The translations under genes were made by a program, and so were the position numbers. The notes under the pieces were generated by a model. That model saw only the letters and a list, made by a program, of their open reading frames with translations, was not told the origin of the DNA and did not search any database. Below are positions 1 through 7,334 of a DNA stretch of 34,085 bases, piece after piece (the first letter of the stretch is position 1; the number at the start of each line of letters is the position of its first letter). Source of the DNA: Mycobacteriaceae bacterium (GTDB lineage Bacteria; Actinomycetota; Actinomycetes; Mycobacteriales; Mycobacteriaceae); contig JAIEPH010000059.1 in assembly GCA_019749805.1 (NCBI GenBank), forward strand, positions 1 to 34,085, read 5' to 3'.

Positions 1-335
1 AGCACCGGCGCCAAGGGTTCACCGGTCAACGCGCGCCGCGGCCCCAGCACCTGAGCTTCAGCCAGGCGGCGGTTCGCTTCGGTCGCCGAGATCCGCCACC
101 GGATCCGCAGCACGTCCTTCCAGTTCTTGGCACCCAACTCTTTGGGCGTGGTCTCGGCCTGCAAGCGGGCCAACGCGCGGTGCCACTGGGTGGGCAGCTG
201 GCAGTTCAACGTCTCCAGCCCGTCCAGTACGTCGAGCAGTTCGCGGTGGTTCAGCATCTCCAGGTCGCAGGCGGCCAGCGATTCATGCGCGGACCGCAGC
301 GCGGCCATCGCCACCTGAACCGGGGTCGCCAACAT
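1..335 (-). CDS. DUF222 / 13E12-repeat family protein, N-terminal part (runs off left edge)
   Basis: Reading leftward from an ATG at 335, the frame is open to the window edge (about 111 codons). The peptide has the DUF222 pattern: an early HRELLDVLDGLETL helix, then LGAKNWKDVLRIRW and EANRRLAEAQVLGPRRALTGEPLAPV, the block that precedes the long helical region in mycobacterial 13E12-repeat proteins. Full members usually carry a C-terminal HNH nuclease domain, which here would lie outside the window. The family is multicopy in mycobacteria and several M. tuberculosis members belong to the LexA regulon; an SOS-like box sits directly upstream (339-354). An ATG at 346 starting MFE is in another frame and closes quickly, so 335 is preferred. 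Function is unknown beyond a presumed nuclease. Confidence 0.8.
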   Translation of the reverse strand, partial: MLATPVQVAMAALRSAHESLAACDLEMLNHRELLDVLDGLETLNCQLPTQWHRALARLQAETTPKELGAKNWKDVLRIRWRISATEANRRLAEAQVLGPRRALTGEPLAPV

Positions 336-338
336 GCT

Positions 339-354
339 TCGAACATACGTGCGA
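339..354 (-). promoter_or_regulatory. SOS-box-like LexA site
   Basis: On the minus strand the bases read TCGCAC-GTAT-GTTCGA, one mismatch from the mycobacterial SOS box TCGAAC-N4-GTTCGA. It ends 3 bases before the DUF222 start codon at 335. In M. tuberculosis, LexA boxes overlapping or abutting the start codons of 13E12 genes are known, so the position fits damage-inducible control. Binding is inferred, not shown. Confidence 0.6.
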
Positions 355-454
355 CCACCGACAGCTAAAACCGCAAATGTGACTATCGGGACGAATGGAA
401 TCTAAAGAGGCGCATGAGAATTGACTGAGGAACCGGCCCGGGAGTAGTCGACGC

Positions 455-1210
455 CTACTGACCCTTGCCGGTGAAATCCGCCAGGGCGGCGGCATTGGCG
501 GCCGCGCCCATCAGGACCGCGAAGTGCCCGTTCTCTCGATCGGTCGCCGCGGCGATGCCCTCGCGGGTCGGCGCAATGATCGTCTGCTTGACCGCCATGA
601 GGCTCGAAATCGGTCGTGCCGCAAGGATTTCAGCATGGCGGCGCGCCTCTGGTAACAAATCGTCGGGCTCGCAGACCTTCCAGACCAGCCCCATCGCCCG
701 CGCCTCCTCGGCGGTTACCCATTCCGAGGACAGCAGCAGCCATGCGGCATTCTGCCGGCCCATCAACCGTGGCAACAGGTACGACGACGCCGCTTCCGGC
801 GCCACTCCGAGGCTGGTGAAGGGGGTCTTCAGGCGTGCGGTCGAGGACATGAACGCCAGGTCCGCATAACCGAGGATCGTCGCGCCGATGCCCACCCCCA
901 CTCCGTTCACCGCGATGATCAACGGTTTGGGGAAGTCTGCGAGCGCCTCGATCATCGTCGAGAAGTGGCTGCCCTTCTCGTTGAACTCGGGATCGGTGAT
1001 GCGCCTCTGCATTTCGTTGAGATCATTGCCTGCGCTGAACGCCCGCCCGGCGCCCGTCAGCAACACCACGGCGACTTCCGGATCGGCGGCGGCCTCGTTC
1101 AGTGCGGTCGCGGTGGCGAAGTACAGCTCGTCGTCGAACGCGTTGAGGACGTCGGGCCGATTGAGCGTCAGGGTCCGCACCCGCTGGTCGTCGGCAATCT
1201 CGAGAATCAC
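455..1210 (-). CDS. enoyl-CoA hydratase/isomerase family protein, isomerase-like active site
   Basis: A 251-residue crotonase-fold protein with a GTG start. The first oxyanion-hole segment is SAGNDL (59-64) and the second is the Gly-rich GVGVGIGAT (103-111). Aligned by eye to rat enoyl-CoA hydratase, the two hydratase glutamates (E144, E164) fall on T111 and F131. A glutamate is kept at E139 in the PEAASS context, matching the PEGCSS block of peroxisomal delta3,delta2-enoyl-CoA isomerases. It is therefore more likely an isomerase or another crotonase activity than a hydratase. It is the last gene of the minus-strand operon, 16 bases after the PPOX gene, so it may process a CoA ester downstream of the hydratase cluster. 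Confidence 0.85.
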   Translation of the reverse strand: MILEIADDQRVRTLTLNRPDVLNAFDDELYFATATALNEAAADPEVAVVLLTGAGRAFSAGNDLNEMQRRITDPEFNEKGSHFSTMIEALADFPKPLIIAVNGVGVGIGATILGYADLAFMSSTARLKTPFTSLGVAPEAASSYLLPRLMGRQNAAWLLLSSEWVTAEEARAMGLVWKVCEPDDLLPEARRHAEILAARPISSLMAVKQTIIAPTREGIAAATDRENGHFAVLMGAAANAAALADFTGKGQ

Positions 1211-1226
1211 GCCAGCAGCGTATGCG

Positions 1227-1670
1227 CTAACCGTTGCTGTACACCCGGGCGGGTGCGATAACCACGACGGTTCGGCGCTGCTCGGCCATCACCCGGTCGT
1301 ATTCGTCCCAATCGTCGTGTCTGCCACCGGCGGCGGTGAACACCTCACGCAACAGCAGACGAAGCTGCTCGGAATCGACCAGCCATGGCTGAGGATCGTC
1401 GGGACCCGCCAACTCCGCTGTGCCTTCCACGGTGGCCCACTGCCATCCGTTGCGGAACGTGACCGCGAGTTGTGGACGTGCGCGCAGGTTCGCCAGTTTC
1501 ACCTTTCCGTAGGTGACGAACCCCAGGGCCGGCTGTCCGGTCGCGGGGTGCGTCAGCACACCGACATTGACCAGTGAGGCCTGGACCGTGGCATCGGCGC
1601 GCACGGTCGAGACCACAGCGAGGCCGCTGTCGTCGGCCGCGAGGGCGAAGGCTTCCTCCAGTGTGGGCAT
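1227..1670 (-). CDS. PPOX-class flavin/F420-dependent protein (Rv1155-like fold)
   Basis: A 147-residue protein of the pyridoxamine-5'-phosphate-oxidase-like split beta-barrel family. Visible family features are the N-terminal AVVSTVRADATVQASLVNVG strand pair, GFVTYGKVKLANLRARPQ (50-67), where a Lys and Arg usually contact the cofactor phosphate, and the FRNGWQWATVEGTAEL strands. The C-terminal ARVYSNG is usual for the TIGR03618 group. The ATG at 1670 is only 5 bases after the EthD-like stop, so the two are probably translated from one mRNA. Members bind F420, FMN or heme; the cofactor and substrate here cannot be read from sequence. Confidence 0.8.
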   Translation of the reverse strand: MPTLEEAFALAADDSGLAVVSTVRADATVQASLVNVGVLTHPATGQPALGFVTYGKVKLANLRARPQLAVTFRNGWQWATVEGTAELAGPDDPQPWLVDSEQLRLLLREVFTAAGGRHDDWDEYDRVMAEQRRTVVVIAPARVYSNG

Positions 1671-1675
1671 CTGAC

Positions 1676-2392
1676 TCACCCGATCCGGTTGTCGGTGACG
1701 AACGGCGTTCGGTAAACGTAGCGGCTTGTCGGCACGGTGTCGACGTTGCGGTTCGCACCGAATGCCGAGGTGCTGGCCACCATTCGGTCCATCCGGCGGC
1801 CAAGTTCGGCGTCGTCGGGAGCGCCGAAGAACGCGTGCAGATCGGTGAGCGCCGCTTCGGGAAAGAGCTCTTCGACGATCGCGTCGATCGGCGGGGCGTC
1901 CGGAGTCAAGGCGCGCACCACCGCGTTCTGGGTGTAGCCGAACGTGGACTGCGTTTCGATGGCCACCGGTGTGTGGTCGATGTGCCAGCGTCGCAGCCAG
2001 ATCGCCTCGTCCAAGTCGTTGGGCCTGCGCAGGAGCGCGATGTTCGCGAAGCCGTCCGTGCGCGCACCTGCTGCGGTGGCGGGCGGCGGCAACGGTACCG
2101 ATTCGGTGACCAGATAAGCGGCGACCTGGTCCGCCTCGGACGCCAGCCGGGACAGCGCCGCAGTCACCGGCTCGGCGTACGACTGATGCGCCCACACGGT
2201 GACGAACCCGACGACCGGTGGCTCCAGGGTCGTCAATGTCATGAGTGAGTTGCGCACGACACCGTCACGCACATTGACCGTCAGCCCAGGCAATCCAAGC
2301 TCGAGCAGGTCCGCCACGACGTCGGTCCGCATCCTCGTGCACCATGCGTCATCCGCATCCGCGCGCCGGAGCGCGATGATCACCTTCTCCAC
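1676..2392 (-). CDS. EthD-like dimeric alpha-beta barrel protein
   Basis: A 238-residue protein with a GTG start, 26 bases after the accessory gene. The half around LRRWHIDHTPVAIETQSTFGYTQN has the Trp/His/Pro pattern and Phe-x-Tyr-x-Gln-Asn ending of EthD-domain proteins. The length suggests two ferredoxin-like halves, as in actinobacterial EthD proteins of this size. EthD was first found beside a cytochrome P450 for ethyl tert-butyl ether breakdown and its chemistry is uncertain. Its place inside a nitrile hydratase/thiocyanate hydrolase operon suggests a role with that substrate or product, but this is inference. Confidence 0.65.
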   Translation of the reverse strand: MEKVIIALRRADADDAWCTRMRTDVVADLLELGLPGLTVNVRDGVVRNSLMTLTTLEPPVVGFVTVWAHQSYAEPVTAALSRLASEADQVAAYLVTESVPLPPPATAAGARTDGFANIALLRRPNDLDEAIWLRRWHIDHTPVAIETQSTFGYTQNAVVRALTPDAPPIDAIVEELFPEAALTDLHAFFGAPDDAELGRRMDRMVASTSAFGANRNVDTVPTSRYVYRTPFVTDNRIG

Positions 2393-2418
2393 CGGTCGAA
2401 CCTACCGCGAGGACGTGG

Positions 2419-2790
2419 TCAGGCTTCCAGCCTCGCCCGGATGCTCGCCAGCCGCTGCTTGAGTTCGGCCTCGTCGATAACGCCTCGGCTCACCAGAGAA
2501 TGCGCCAGCGACATCAGCTGGCTCTCGGGATACGGCAGGTTGGAGTACAGCGTCGCCGATAGCGCGTCCTCCTCATCGCGGCGCTGCTTGAAATCAGGGA
2601 TGCTCTCGTCGCACGAGGCCCGGTCCAAGGCGTCGCACATGCCGTCCAGGCTCGACTTCCACGGCGGCACAGGATTTTCGACGCCCCACTTGGCGGCCAT
2701 CCGGGGCCAGACCTGATCGCGCTCGACGATTTCCTCCAGCGGTGCGATGCGGGCGGACTCGATCGGCGCGGGACCGTCGGCGGTGTTCAT
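2419..2790 (-). CDS. nitrile hydratase/thiocyanate hydrolase accessory protein
   Basis: A 123-residue protein whose ATG (2790-2788) overlaps the gamma-subunit stop in an ATGA arrangement, implying translational coupling. The C-terminal part (QLMSLAHSLVSRGVIDEAEL, about 91-110) resembles the helical N-terminal region of nitrile hydratase beta chains and their P14K/P15K-type accessory proteins, which deliver metal and help oxidise the cysteines. The first 50 residues contain a PVPPWKSSLDG stretch typical of actinobacterial 'nitrile hydratase accessory' entries. Size and position immediately after the metal-binding subunit fit a maturation partner. It could instead be a third structural subunit, since the enzyme class is variable in chain number. 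Confidence 0.65.
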   Translation of the reverse strand: MNTADGPAPIESARIAPLEEIVERDQVWPRMAAKWGVENPVPPWKSSLDGMCDALDRASCDESIPDFKQRRDEEDALSATLYSNLPYPESQLMSLAHSLVSRGVIDEAELKQRLASIRARLEA

Positions 2791-3500
2791 CCGGCGTTGC
2801 CCGGATGAATCGCGGGACGGGTGTCGACGATCATGTTGGTCGTGACCCCGGCCTTCGGCAGGGCTACGCCGATCAGGCAGTCGCGGGTGATGATCTCGAC
2901 GAGCTGATCCTCGGTCCAGCCTTCGGTGCCCTCCGGCTGCAGGGGCATCACCATGAATCGGTGCTTCTGGTTGGAATCCTGGACATGGACCGTGATTTCG
3001 TCCGGCAGGTACAGCCCGAACTCCGCCAGCACCTGCCTGGGCCAGCGGACCAGACGCCGACGATAGTTGGGGGTGCGGTACCACTCGGGTGAGTTGCCGA
3101 GTATCGGTCTCGGGTAGCACGAGCACAGCGCGCAGACGATGACGTTGTGCACCGTGGGGGTGTCCGCGAGGATCTGGAATGCGGTGAAGTCACTCGGTGT
3201 GCCCCAGCCGGTGGGATGCAGCCAATCGACGCCGACCTCCTTGCTGGCCGTCATCGGCTCGGCAAGAGCGAGTTCCTTGAACGCCGGATCGAGCCACGCC
3301 TTGGCCACCAGGCGGGCGGCGGGAGTCGGGCCGATCTGCTCGGCGAACTCAGTCATCAAGCGGTGCTCCTCGGCCGTGAAGATGCCCTTCTCGATGCACA
3401 GTTCGCGAAGTGCGATCTCCAGAACTTCGAAGTCGGTGATCTCGTCAACCATCGGCGCGACGGTCCGGTCGTGATCGTGGTCGTGACCGTGGTCAGACAA
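2787..3500 (-). CDS. thiocyanate hydrolase gamma / nitrile hydratase alpha-type metal subunit
   Basis: A 237-residue catalytic subunit. The metal-binding claw is VCALCSC with Cys123, Cys126 and Cys128; in the family the last two become sulfinic and sulfenic acids and hold Co(III) or Fe(III). The N-terminus is His-rich (HGHDHDHD), and the blocks around YPRPILG, SPEWYR, PNYRRRLVRWPRQVLAEFGL and EGTEGWTEDQL are closer, as I recall them, to Thiobacillus thioparus SCNase gamma than to classical nitrile hydratase alpha. The residue after the first Cys is Ala instead of the Thr of cobalt or Ser of iron enzymes. The start is TTG at 3500, with GAAGGG 7 bases upstream. It lies 22 bases after the fused beta-alpha gene. 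The expected reaction is hydration of a C-N triple bond: thiocyanate to carbonyl sulfide plus ammonia, or nitrile to amide. Confidence 0.85.
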   Translation of the reverse strand: MSDHGHDHDHDRTVAPMVDEITDFEVLEIALRELCIEKGIFTAEEHRLMTEFAEQIGPTPAARLVAKAWLDPAFKELALAEPMTASKEVGVDWLHPTGWGTPSDFTAFQILADTPTVHNVIVCALCSCYPRPILGNSPEWYRTPNYRRRLVRWPRQVLAEFGLYLPDEITVHVQDSNQKHRFMVMPLQPEGTEGWTEDQLVEIITRDCLIGVALPKAGVTTNMIVDTRPAIHPGNAG

Positions 3501-3522
3501 ATTGAATCCCTTCTCTCAGAGT

Positions 3523-4359
3523 CTATTTGGCGGCTTCGAGCCAGTGTTCGGGTATTTCGGTGGATATGACGTCGTTGCCGGTTCCGGTGTAGCCGTACCA
3601 GAGGTCGGCCATGTTGAACCTGACGACGTAAAACCACTCCGGCTTCGCGGGACGATCCCAGGTTTCGTCCTCGGCGGCCGGGCTCTCGTAGGCGACGGCC
3701 TCGATTTCGCCGGTCGCACCGCGTACGTATTCAGGGGTGCGGGTGTAGAAGATCACCGGGAGTTCGCGAACCACGACCGGGTCACCGACCTTGAACCTCG
3801 GCGTCCCGGCCTGACCGGAATAGCACTGCGGATCGCCCTTCCCGTCCGCCTCGTCAGCGTGCTGGTTGCGCCTGACTTGCGATCCGTCACCCTCGGACTT
3901 GGGTTTGGCCTCCAGCGTCTTGCCCTCGAGCCCACCCGCGTAGCGCTGTTGGACCTCGGCCATCCGCTCGCTCAACTCGGTCAGCCCGATGTGGTGTTTC
4001 TCCACCAGAACGCGAGCGACAGCGAGCAACCAGCGGCCGTAGTAAGGCAGGCCGAGATATTCCGCGCGCCCGACGTCGACGTTGCCGATGCGCCGTCGCT
4101 CCTCCGACAGCCAGATGCCGCGCCAGCCCAGCACCTCGCAGATGACGTACGTCATGTGTTCCCAGAGCTCGTACTGCTTGTTCTCGTACTTCATCGGCGC
4201 GTCCGGCTCGCCGCCGACGTCGTGGACGGGCTTGAGGTACGCGGTGATACGACCGTGGTCAAGCATGTCCGGGGTCGGCGCATCGGGAAGTTCCGGGTAT
4301 GCCGATTTGAGTCGGGACGTCAGTTCCAGTTGAGCCGCCCGCTCTGCTGCAGTACTCAT
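3523..4359 (-). CDS. fused SCNase beta-alpha (nitrile hydratase beta-type) subunit
   Basis: A 278-residue chain. Residues about 40-140 match SCNase beta: PVHDVGGEPDAP, CEVLGWRGIWLSEERRR (Arg88-90, where the family keeps the arginines that contact the oxidised cysteines) and LPYYGRWLLA. Residues about 175-278 match SCNase alpha: GDPQCYSG, FKVGDPVVV, FYTRTPEYVRGATGEI, YESPAAEDETW and a terminal EIPEHWLE. A polar linker of about 35 residues joins them. SCNase alpha and beta correspond to the two halves of nitrile hydratase beta, so this is the unsplit arrangement with SCNase-like sequence. The ATG at 4359 shares a base with the stop of a 42-codon leader ORF and is preceded by AAGGGACC. It is the first structural gene of the operon. 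Confidence 0.85.
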   Translation of the reverse strand: MSTAAERAAQLELTSRLKSAYPELPDAPTPDMLDHGRITAYLKPVHDVGGEPDAPMKYENKQYELWEHMTYVICEVLGWRGIWLSEERRRIGNVDVGRAEYLGLPYYGRWLLAVARVLVEKHHIGLTELSERMAEVQQRYAGGLEGKTLEAKPKSEGDGSQVRRNQHADEADGKGDPQCYSGQAGTPRFKVGDPVVVRELPVIFYTRTPEYVRGATGEIEAVAYESPAAEDETWDRPAKPEWFYVVRFNMADLWYGYTGTGNDVISTEIPEHWLEAAK

Positions 4360-4487
4360 CAAGGGTCCCTTCGTCGGCCGGACATGCCGGCACTCATTGC
4401 TGATCGGCGAATCTGAACGGGGGGCGGAGTGCGGTGCGCCGGGCAAAGTCCAGCAACGCCGTCGAACACGACAGCATTGTTGGGCAT
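4359..4487 (-). CDS. putative 42-aa leader ORF upstream of the SCNase-like operon
   Basis: An ATG at 4487 is preceded by GGGAGGT with a short spacer, the best ribosome-binding site in this operon. The ORF encodes 42 residues (starting MPNNAVVFDG, one Cys at 15) and ends in TGA whose last base is the first base of the beta-alpha start codon. The TGATG junction implies termination-reinitiation coupling. I do not recognise the peptide; it has no signal sequence or membrane segment. It may be a regulatory leader peptide or simply a translated upstream ORF that sets expression of the hydratase. Confidence 0.5.
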   Translation of the reverse strand: MPNNAVVFDGVAGLCPAHRTPPPVQIRRSAMSAGMSGRRRDP

Positions 4488-4742
4488 CGGCACCTCCCGG
4501 CTGCTCTAAAAACCCAGGGCCGACTCTATCGGGCAAATTGAACTTACACATACAAATCGAAAACGAACTCAGCTGTTGACGAATACGTAAATCCCTGTGG
4601 GTTCTTGCCATGTGCCGCAAGCTGTTTGGCGCCGGGTTCACCGAGCCCGATCGCCCACCCCGAAAAGCGGCGCGGCGGCTTTGTCGCGCGACTCGCACCG
4701 AGTTCGGCCGTCGAGCGGCTTCGGTGACGTCAGAATAGGTGG
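4488..4742. other. divergent intergenic region between SCNase-like operon and FUSC gene
   Basis: The 255 bases separate two divergently transcribed units. Roughly 4505-4610 is clearly AT-richer than the surrounding coding DNA. On the minus strand a TAGAGT hexamer (4525-4530) fits the mycobacterial -10 pattern TANNNT about 40 bases before the leader ORF, without a clear -35. The side near the FUSC start shows no convincing hairpin or operator. No RNA gene is apparent. Confidence 0.4.
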
Positions 4743-6731
4743 ATGACCACTGCCAGCCGGGTCTTCGAGGTCTTGAAGCCGCCCACGCCGGACCTCGGTG
4801 CGGTGGTTCGCAGCCTGCTCGGTGTCCTGGCGATGGCGATCCTCGCGCTGGCCATCGGCGGCGGTGCCGCCGCGGTGTGGACGGCCGCCGCCGGGGTGGT
4901 CTGTGGCGCGATCGCGCTGCAGGACAGCCCCGGCGGACGTGTGCAACTCGTCGTCATCGTGGCCTTGCAGATGGGCGGCGCTGTCCTCGTCGGAGCGTTG
5001 ACGTCGGCCTACGCCATCGTGTTCATCGTCGTCGTCGCGGTTTGGTGCCTGGCGGCCGGCATGCAGTGGGCGCTCGGGGGTCATGCGGGGCTCGTCGCCG
5101 CCGCGGGCAGTGCGCTGTTGGTGATCGCGCCTCCAGATGCGCCGTCGGTGACGTCGGTCGCGCTGCCCACGATCCTGACGATCGCGGCCGGCTGTGTGCA
5201 GGCGGCACTCATCGCCGTCTGGCCTCCCCAACGTTGGCGCACGCAGAGCGATGCGTTGGCGTTTGCGTACCGGTCCCTGGCCGCCGAGGCACGACGCATC
5301 GCCGCCGATCACGACGAACCCCTGGAGGCGGCTCAACTGACCGGGCTTCGCGACGCGTTCGCCGACACCCAGGCCACCAGGCGGCCCGAGGCGTACCACG
5401 GCGGCCATCGCCTACCCGAGCGGTTGATGGCAACACTGCTGGCGCTGCGCGGAGCCGACAACGAGGAGCGCGAGCGTATCTCGCACATGCTGAACGATGC
5501 CGCGGTGGCGCTCGACGCTATCGCCGAGAACAAGCACAACGCACGACGCGAAGCCGAGCACGCCCTGGTCCGCGTCGACACCGTGGTGTCGGCCATGAAG
5601 GGACCCGAAGCGATAGCCGCGCAGCGGTTCTCGAAGCAACTACAGCAAGCGGCCGAGTTCCGGTTTCCCGACCTCCTCCAACCTGTGGTGATCAGCCCGT
5701 TGCGGACCGCGCTCACCGAGGTCCGCAAACACCTGACCTGGGCGTCGCCGATCCTGCGACATGCCGTGCGGTTGTCGGCGGCCCTCGCGCTGGCCACCGC
5801 CGCCGACCGGTTCGCCCCGATCGAGCACGGTCACTGGATCGCGCTCACCGTCCTGTTCGTCCTGCGGCCCGAGACGGCGCACACCTACACCCGCTGCGTC
5901 GGCCGGGTCGCGGGTATCGCGGGTGGCATCATTCTTGCGTCGGTGATCACCACGATCTGGCAGCCGACAGGTGCGGCCGCCGCGGTGCTGACCGTAGGGT
6001 TTCTCGCCGTCACGTTCTGGGTGGTGCGATTCGGCTACATCGCGGCGAGCGCGGGGGTGGCGACCGCGGTGGTGTTCCTGCTGGACGTTGACGCCGCCGC
6101 AGCCGGCGCAACCGTGGAGGACCGGCTGTTCTCCGTCGTGATCGGCGGCGGGCTGGCGGTCATGGCGCACGTGGTGCTACCCGATGATGCGCTGACGCGG
6201 CTGCAGCAACGCGCCGGCGAATTGCTCAAGACCGAAATCGATTATGCGGCAACGGTGGTCAAGGCATTCGTGCATGAACTCGATCACCCTGCCGACGCCA
6301 TGTCGGCCGCCTGGCAGCGCGCGTTCCGGGCGCGGGCCGCGTTCGAAGCCGCGTCCGGCGCGGCGCGGATGGATTCGCGGGATCTACGTCGGTGGCTGCG
6401 CTCCTATCGCACCGCGCTCAACGCGGTCACCAGCGCGTGCACGTCGCTCGAGCGCAGCCTGCCGATGCAGTCGCCCGACAAGCTGACTCCCGATTTCATC
6501 GCCGCGGTCGACGATTACGTCGAAGCGCTGCGGGGCGCGCCGCCGAATCCCGCACTGCCATGGACCGTCGACGTCGCCGCGCTGACGGCGGCGGACACGC
6601 AGGTGCGCGATCAGGCGGCGCTGCTGCCAAATGACAACGGGGCGGCGCGGGTACTGGTCTCCGAGATCGGGTCCATCACGCGCAGCCTCGTCGGCATCGT
6701 GCCTAGCCGCGAGCCCACTTCGGCTGTATGA
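4743..6731 (+). CDS. FUSC-family integral membrane protein (aromatic-acid-exporter-like)
   Basis: A 662-residue protein with the two-block FUSC layout. A first hydrophobic block (about 22-160) holds several membrane helices; a polar, helical, charged region (about 165-330) is probably cytosolic; and a second membrane block begins near 337 with the family signature HWIALTV (364-370) followed by VLRPE (373-377) and an Arg-rich THTYTRCVGRVAG-like turn. A soluble tail of about 170 residues follows. The fold is shared with AaeB and YccS exporters of aromatic acids, so efflux of a small organic acid is plausible; no periplasmic adaptor gene is adjacent. AGGTGG lies directly against the ATG, too close for a normal Shine-Dalgarno, so translation may be leaderless. 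The 3' end overlaps the convergent thioesterase by 29 bases. Confidence 0.8.
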   Translation: MTTASRVFEVLKPPTPDLGAVVRSLLGVLAMAILALAIGGGAAAVWTAAAGVVCGAIALQDSPGGRVQLVVIVALQMGGAVLVGALTSAYAIVFIVVVAVWCLAAGMQWALGGHAGLVAAAGSALLVIAPPDAPSVTSVALPTILTIAAGCVQAALIAVWPPQRWRTQSDALAFAYRSLAAEARRIAADHDEPLEAAQLTGLRDAFADTQATRRPEAYHGGHRLPERLMATLLALRGADNEERERISHMLNDAAVALDAIAENKHNARREAEHALVRVDTVVSAMKGPEAIAAQRFSKQLQQAAEFRFPDLLQPVVISPLRTALTEVRKHLTWASPILRHAVRLSAALALATAADRFAPIEHGHWIALTVLFVLRPETAHTYTRCVGRVAGIAGGIILASVITTIWQPTGAAAAVLTVGFLAVTFWVVRFGYIAASAGVATAVVFLLDVDAAAAGATVEDRLFSVVIGGGLAVMAHVVLPDDALTRLQQRAGELLKTEIDYAATVVKAFVHELDHPADAMSAAWQRAFRARAAFEAASGAARMDSRDLRRWLRSYRTALNAVTSACTSLERSLPMQSPDKLTPDFIAAVDDYVEALRGAPPNPALPWTVDVAALTAADTQVRDQAALLPNDNGAARVLVSEIGSITRSLVGIVPSREPTSAV

Positions 6732-7329
6732 AAATCCCTTCCGCCTCCACGGTGATGCCTTCCTCGTCGGCGAGGTGGCCCGCGGCATAGGCCTTGAACC
6801 CGTCGGTCCGGGTGATCCTCGCCTCGGCGTGTAGCTCGCCGAGCCGGGTGGGCCGCAGGTAGCGCAGCGTGATGGTCCCGGTGAAGCGTGGTGTTTCCTC
6901 GTTGGCCGCCACCTCACCGAGCACATGGTCGAGGACAAGCGCGGAGACTCCACCGTGCACATGTCCGGGCGGCCCTTCGTACGCCGCCCCCAGGTGAAAG
7001 TCGGTGAACACCCCGCCATCGTCGTCGCGCCGGATCTGCAACGGCGGTGCGATCGGATTGCGGATCCCGATCACCGGATTTCCCCATGCCATGCGATCGC
7101 CGCCCGTGGTGAAGCGCACGCCGAAGGGACCCTCGCATTGTCGGGACCGCAGCCGCGCCGTGGCCGCGCCGATCTCGGCCGTCACCTCGGCCACGGTGTC
7201 GGCGTCGACCTCGGTACGGATCGTCGCGTCGATGAGCTCGCGGACCGCAGCGGCAAGGGGCTCGTGTACGGCGCGCATGCGTTCGACCTCCGCCGAGGAC
7301 ACGTCGCCGATGTCGGTGTACTGCACCAC
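6703..7329 (-). CDS. PaaI-like hotdog-fold acyl-CoA thioesterase
   Basis: A 208-residue protein. The C-terminal ~120 residues are a 4HBT/hotdog domain with the GHVHGGVSALVLDHVLG helix, where the HGG motif and the acidic residue on the helix are characteristic of PaaI-type thioesterases, followed by the strand-rich ITLRYLRPTRLGEL block. The N-terminal ~80 residues are a helical extension common in mycobacterial members. The reaction would be hydrolysis of an acyl-CoA. The start is GTG at 7329, only 5 bases from a perfect KstR-type palindrome, so a leaderless or very short-leader transcript under sterol control is likely. If the start is the internal Met at residue 18, the operator would sit in a normal promoter position. 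Confidence 0.8.
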   Translation of the reverse strand: MVQYTDIGDVSSAEVERMRAVHEPLAAAVRELIDATIRTEVDADTVAEVTAEIGAATARLRSRQCEGPFGVRFTTGGDRMAWGNPVIGIRNPIAPPLQIRRDDDGGVFTDFHLGAAYEGPPGHVHGGVSALVLDHVLGEVAANEETPRFTGTITLRYLRPTRLGELHAEARITRTDGFKAYAAGHLADEEGITVEAEGIFIQPKWARG

Positions 7330-7334
7330 CCGTG

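Noticed and set aside
344..346. ATG giving an MFE start for the DUF222 protein, as in some 13E12 genes
   Set aside because: It is in a different frame from the DUF222 peptide and does not match the family after three residues.
2791..3126. N-terminal extension of the nitrile hydratase accessory protein
   Set aside because: The extension is the gamma gene read in another frame; the ATG at 2790 in an ATGA overlap is a better start.
4739..6091. 450-codon open frame overlapping the FUSC gene
   Set aside because: It is Arg/Gly-rich out-of-frame translation of GC-rich coding DNA; the FUSC frame has membrane segments and family motifs.
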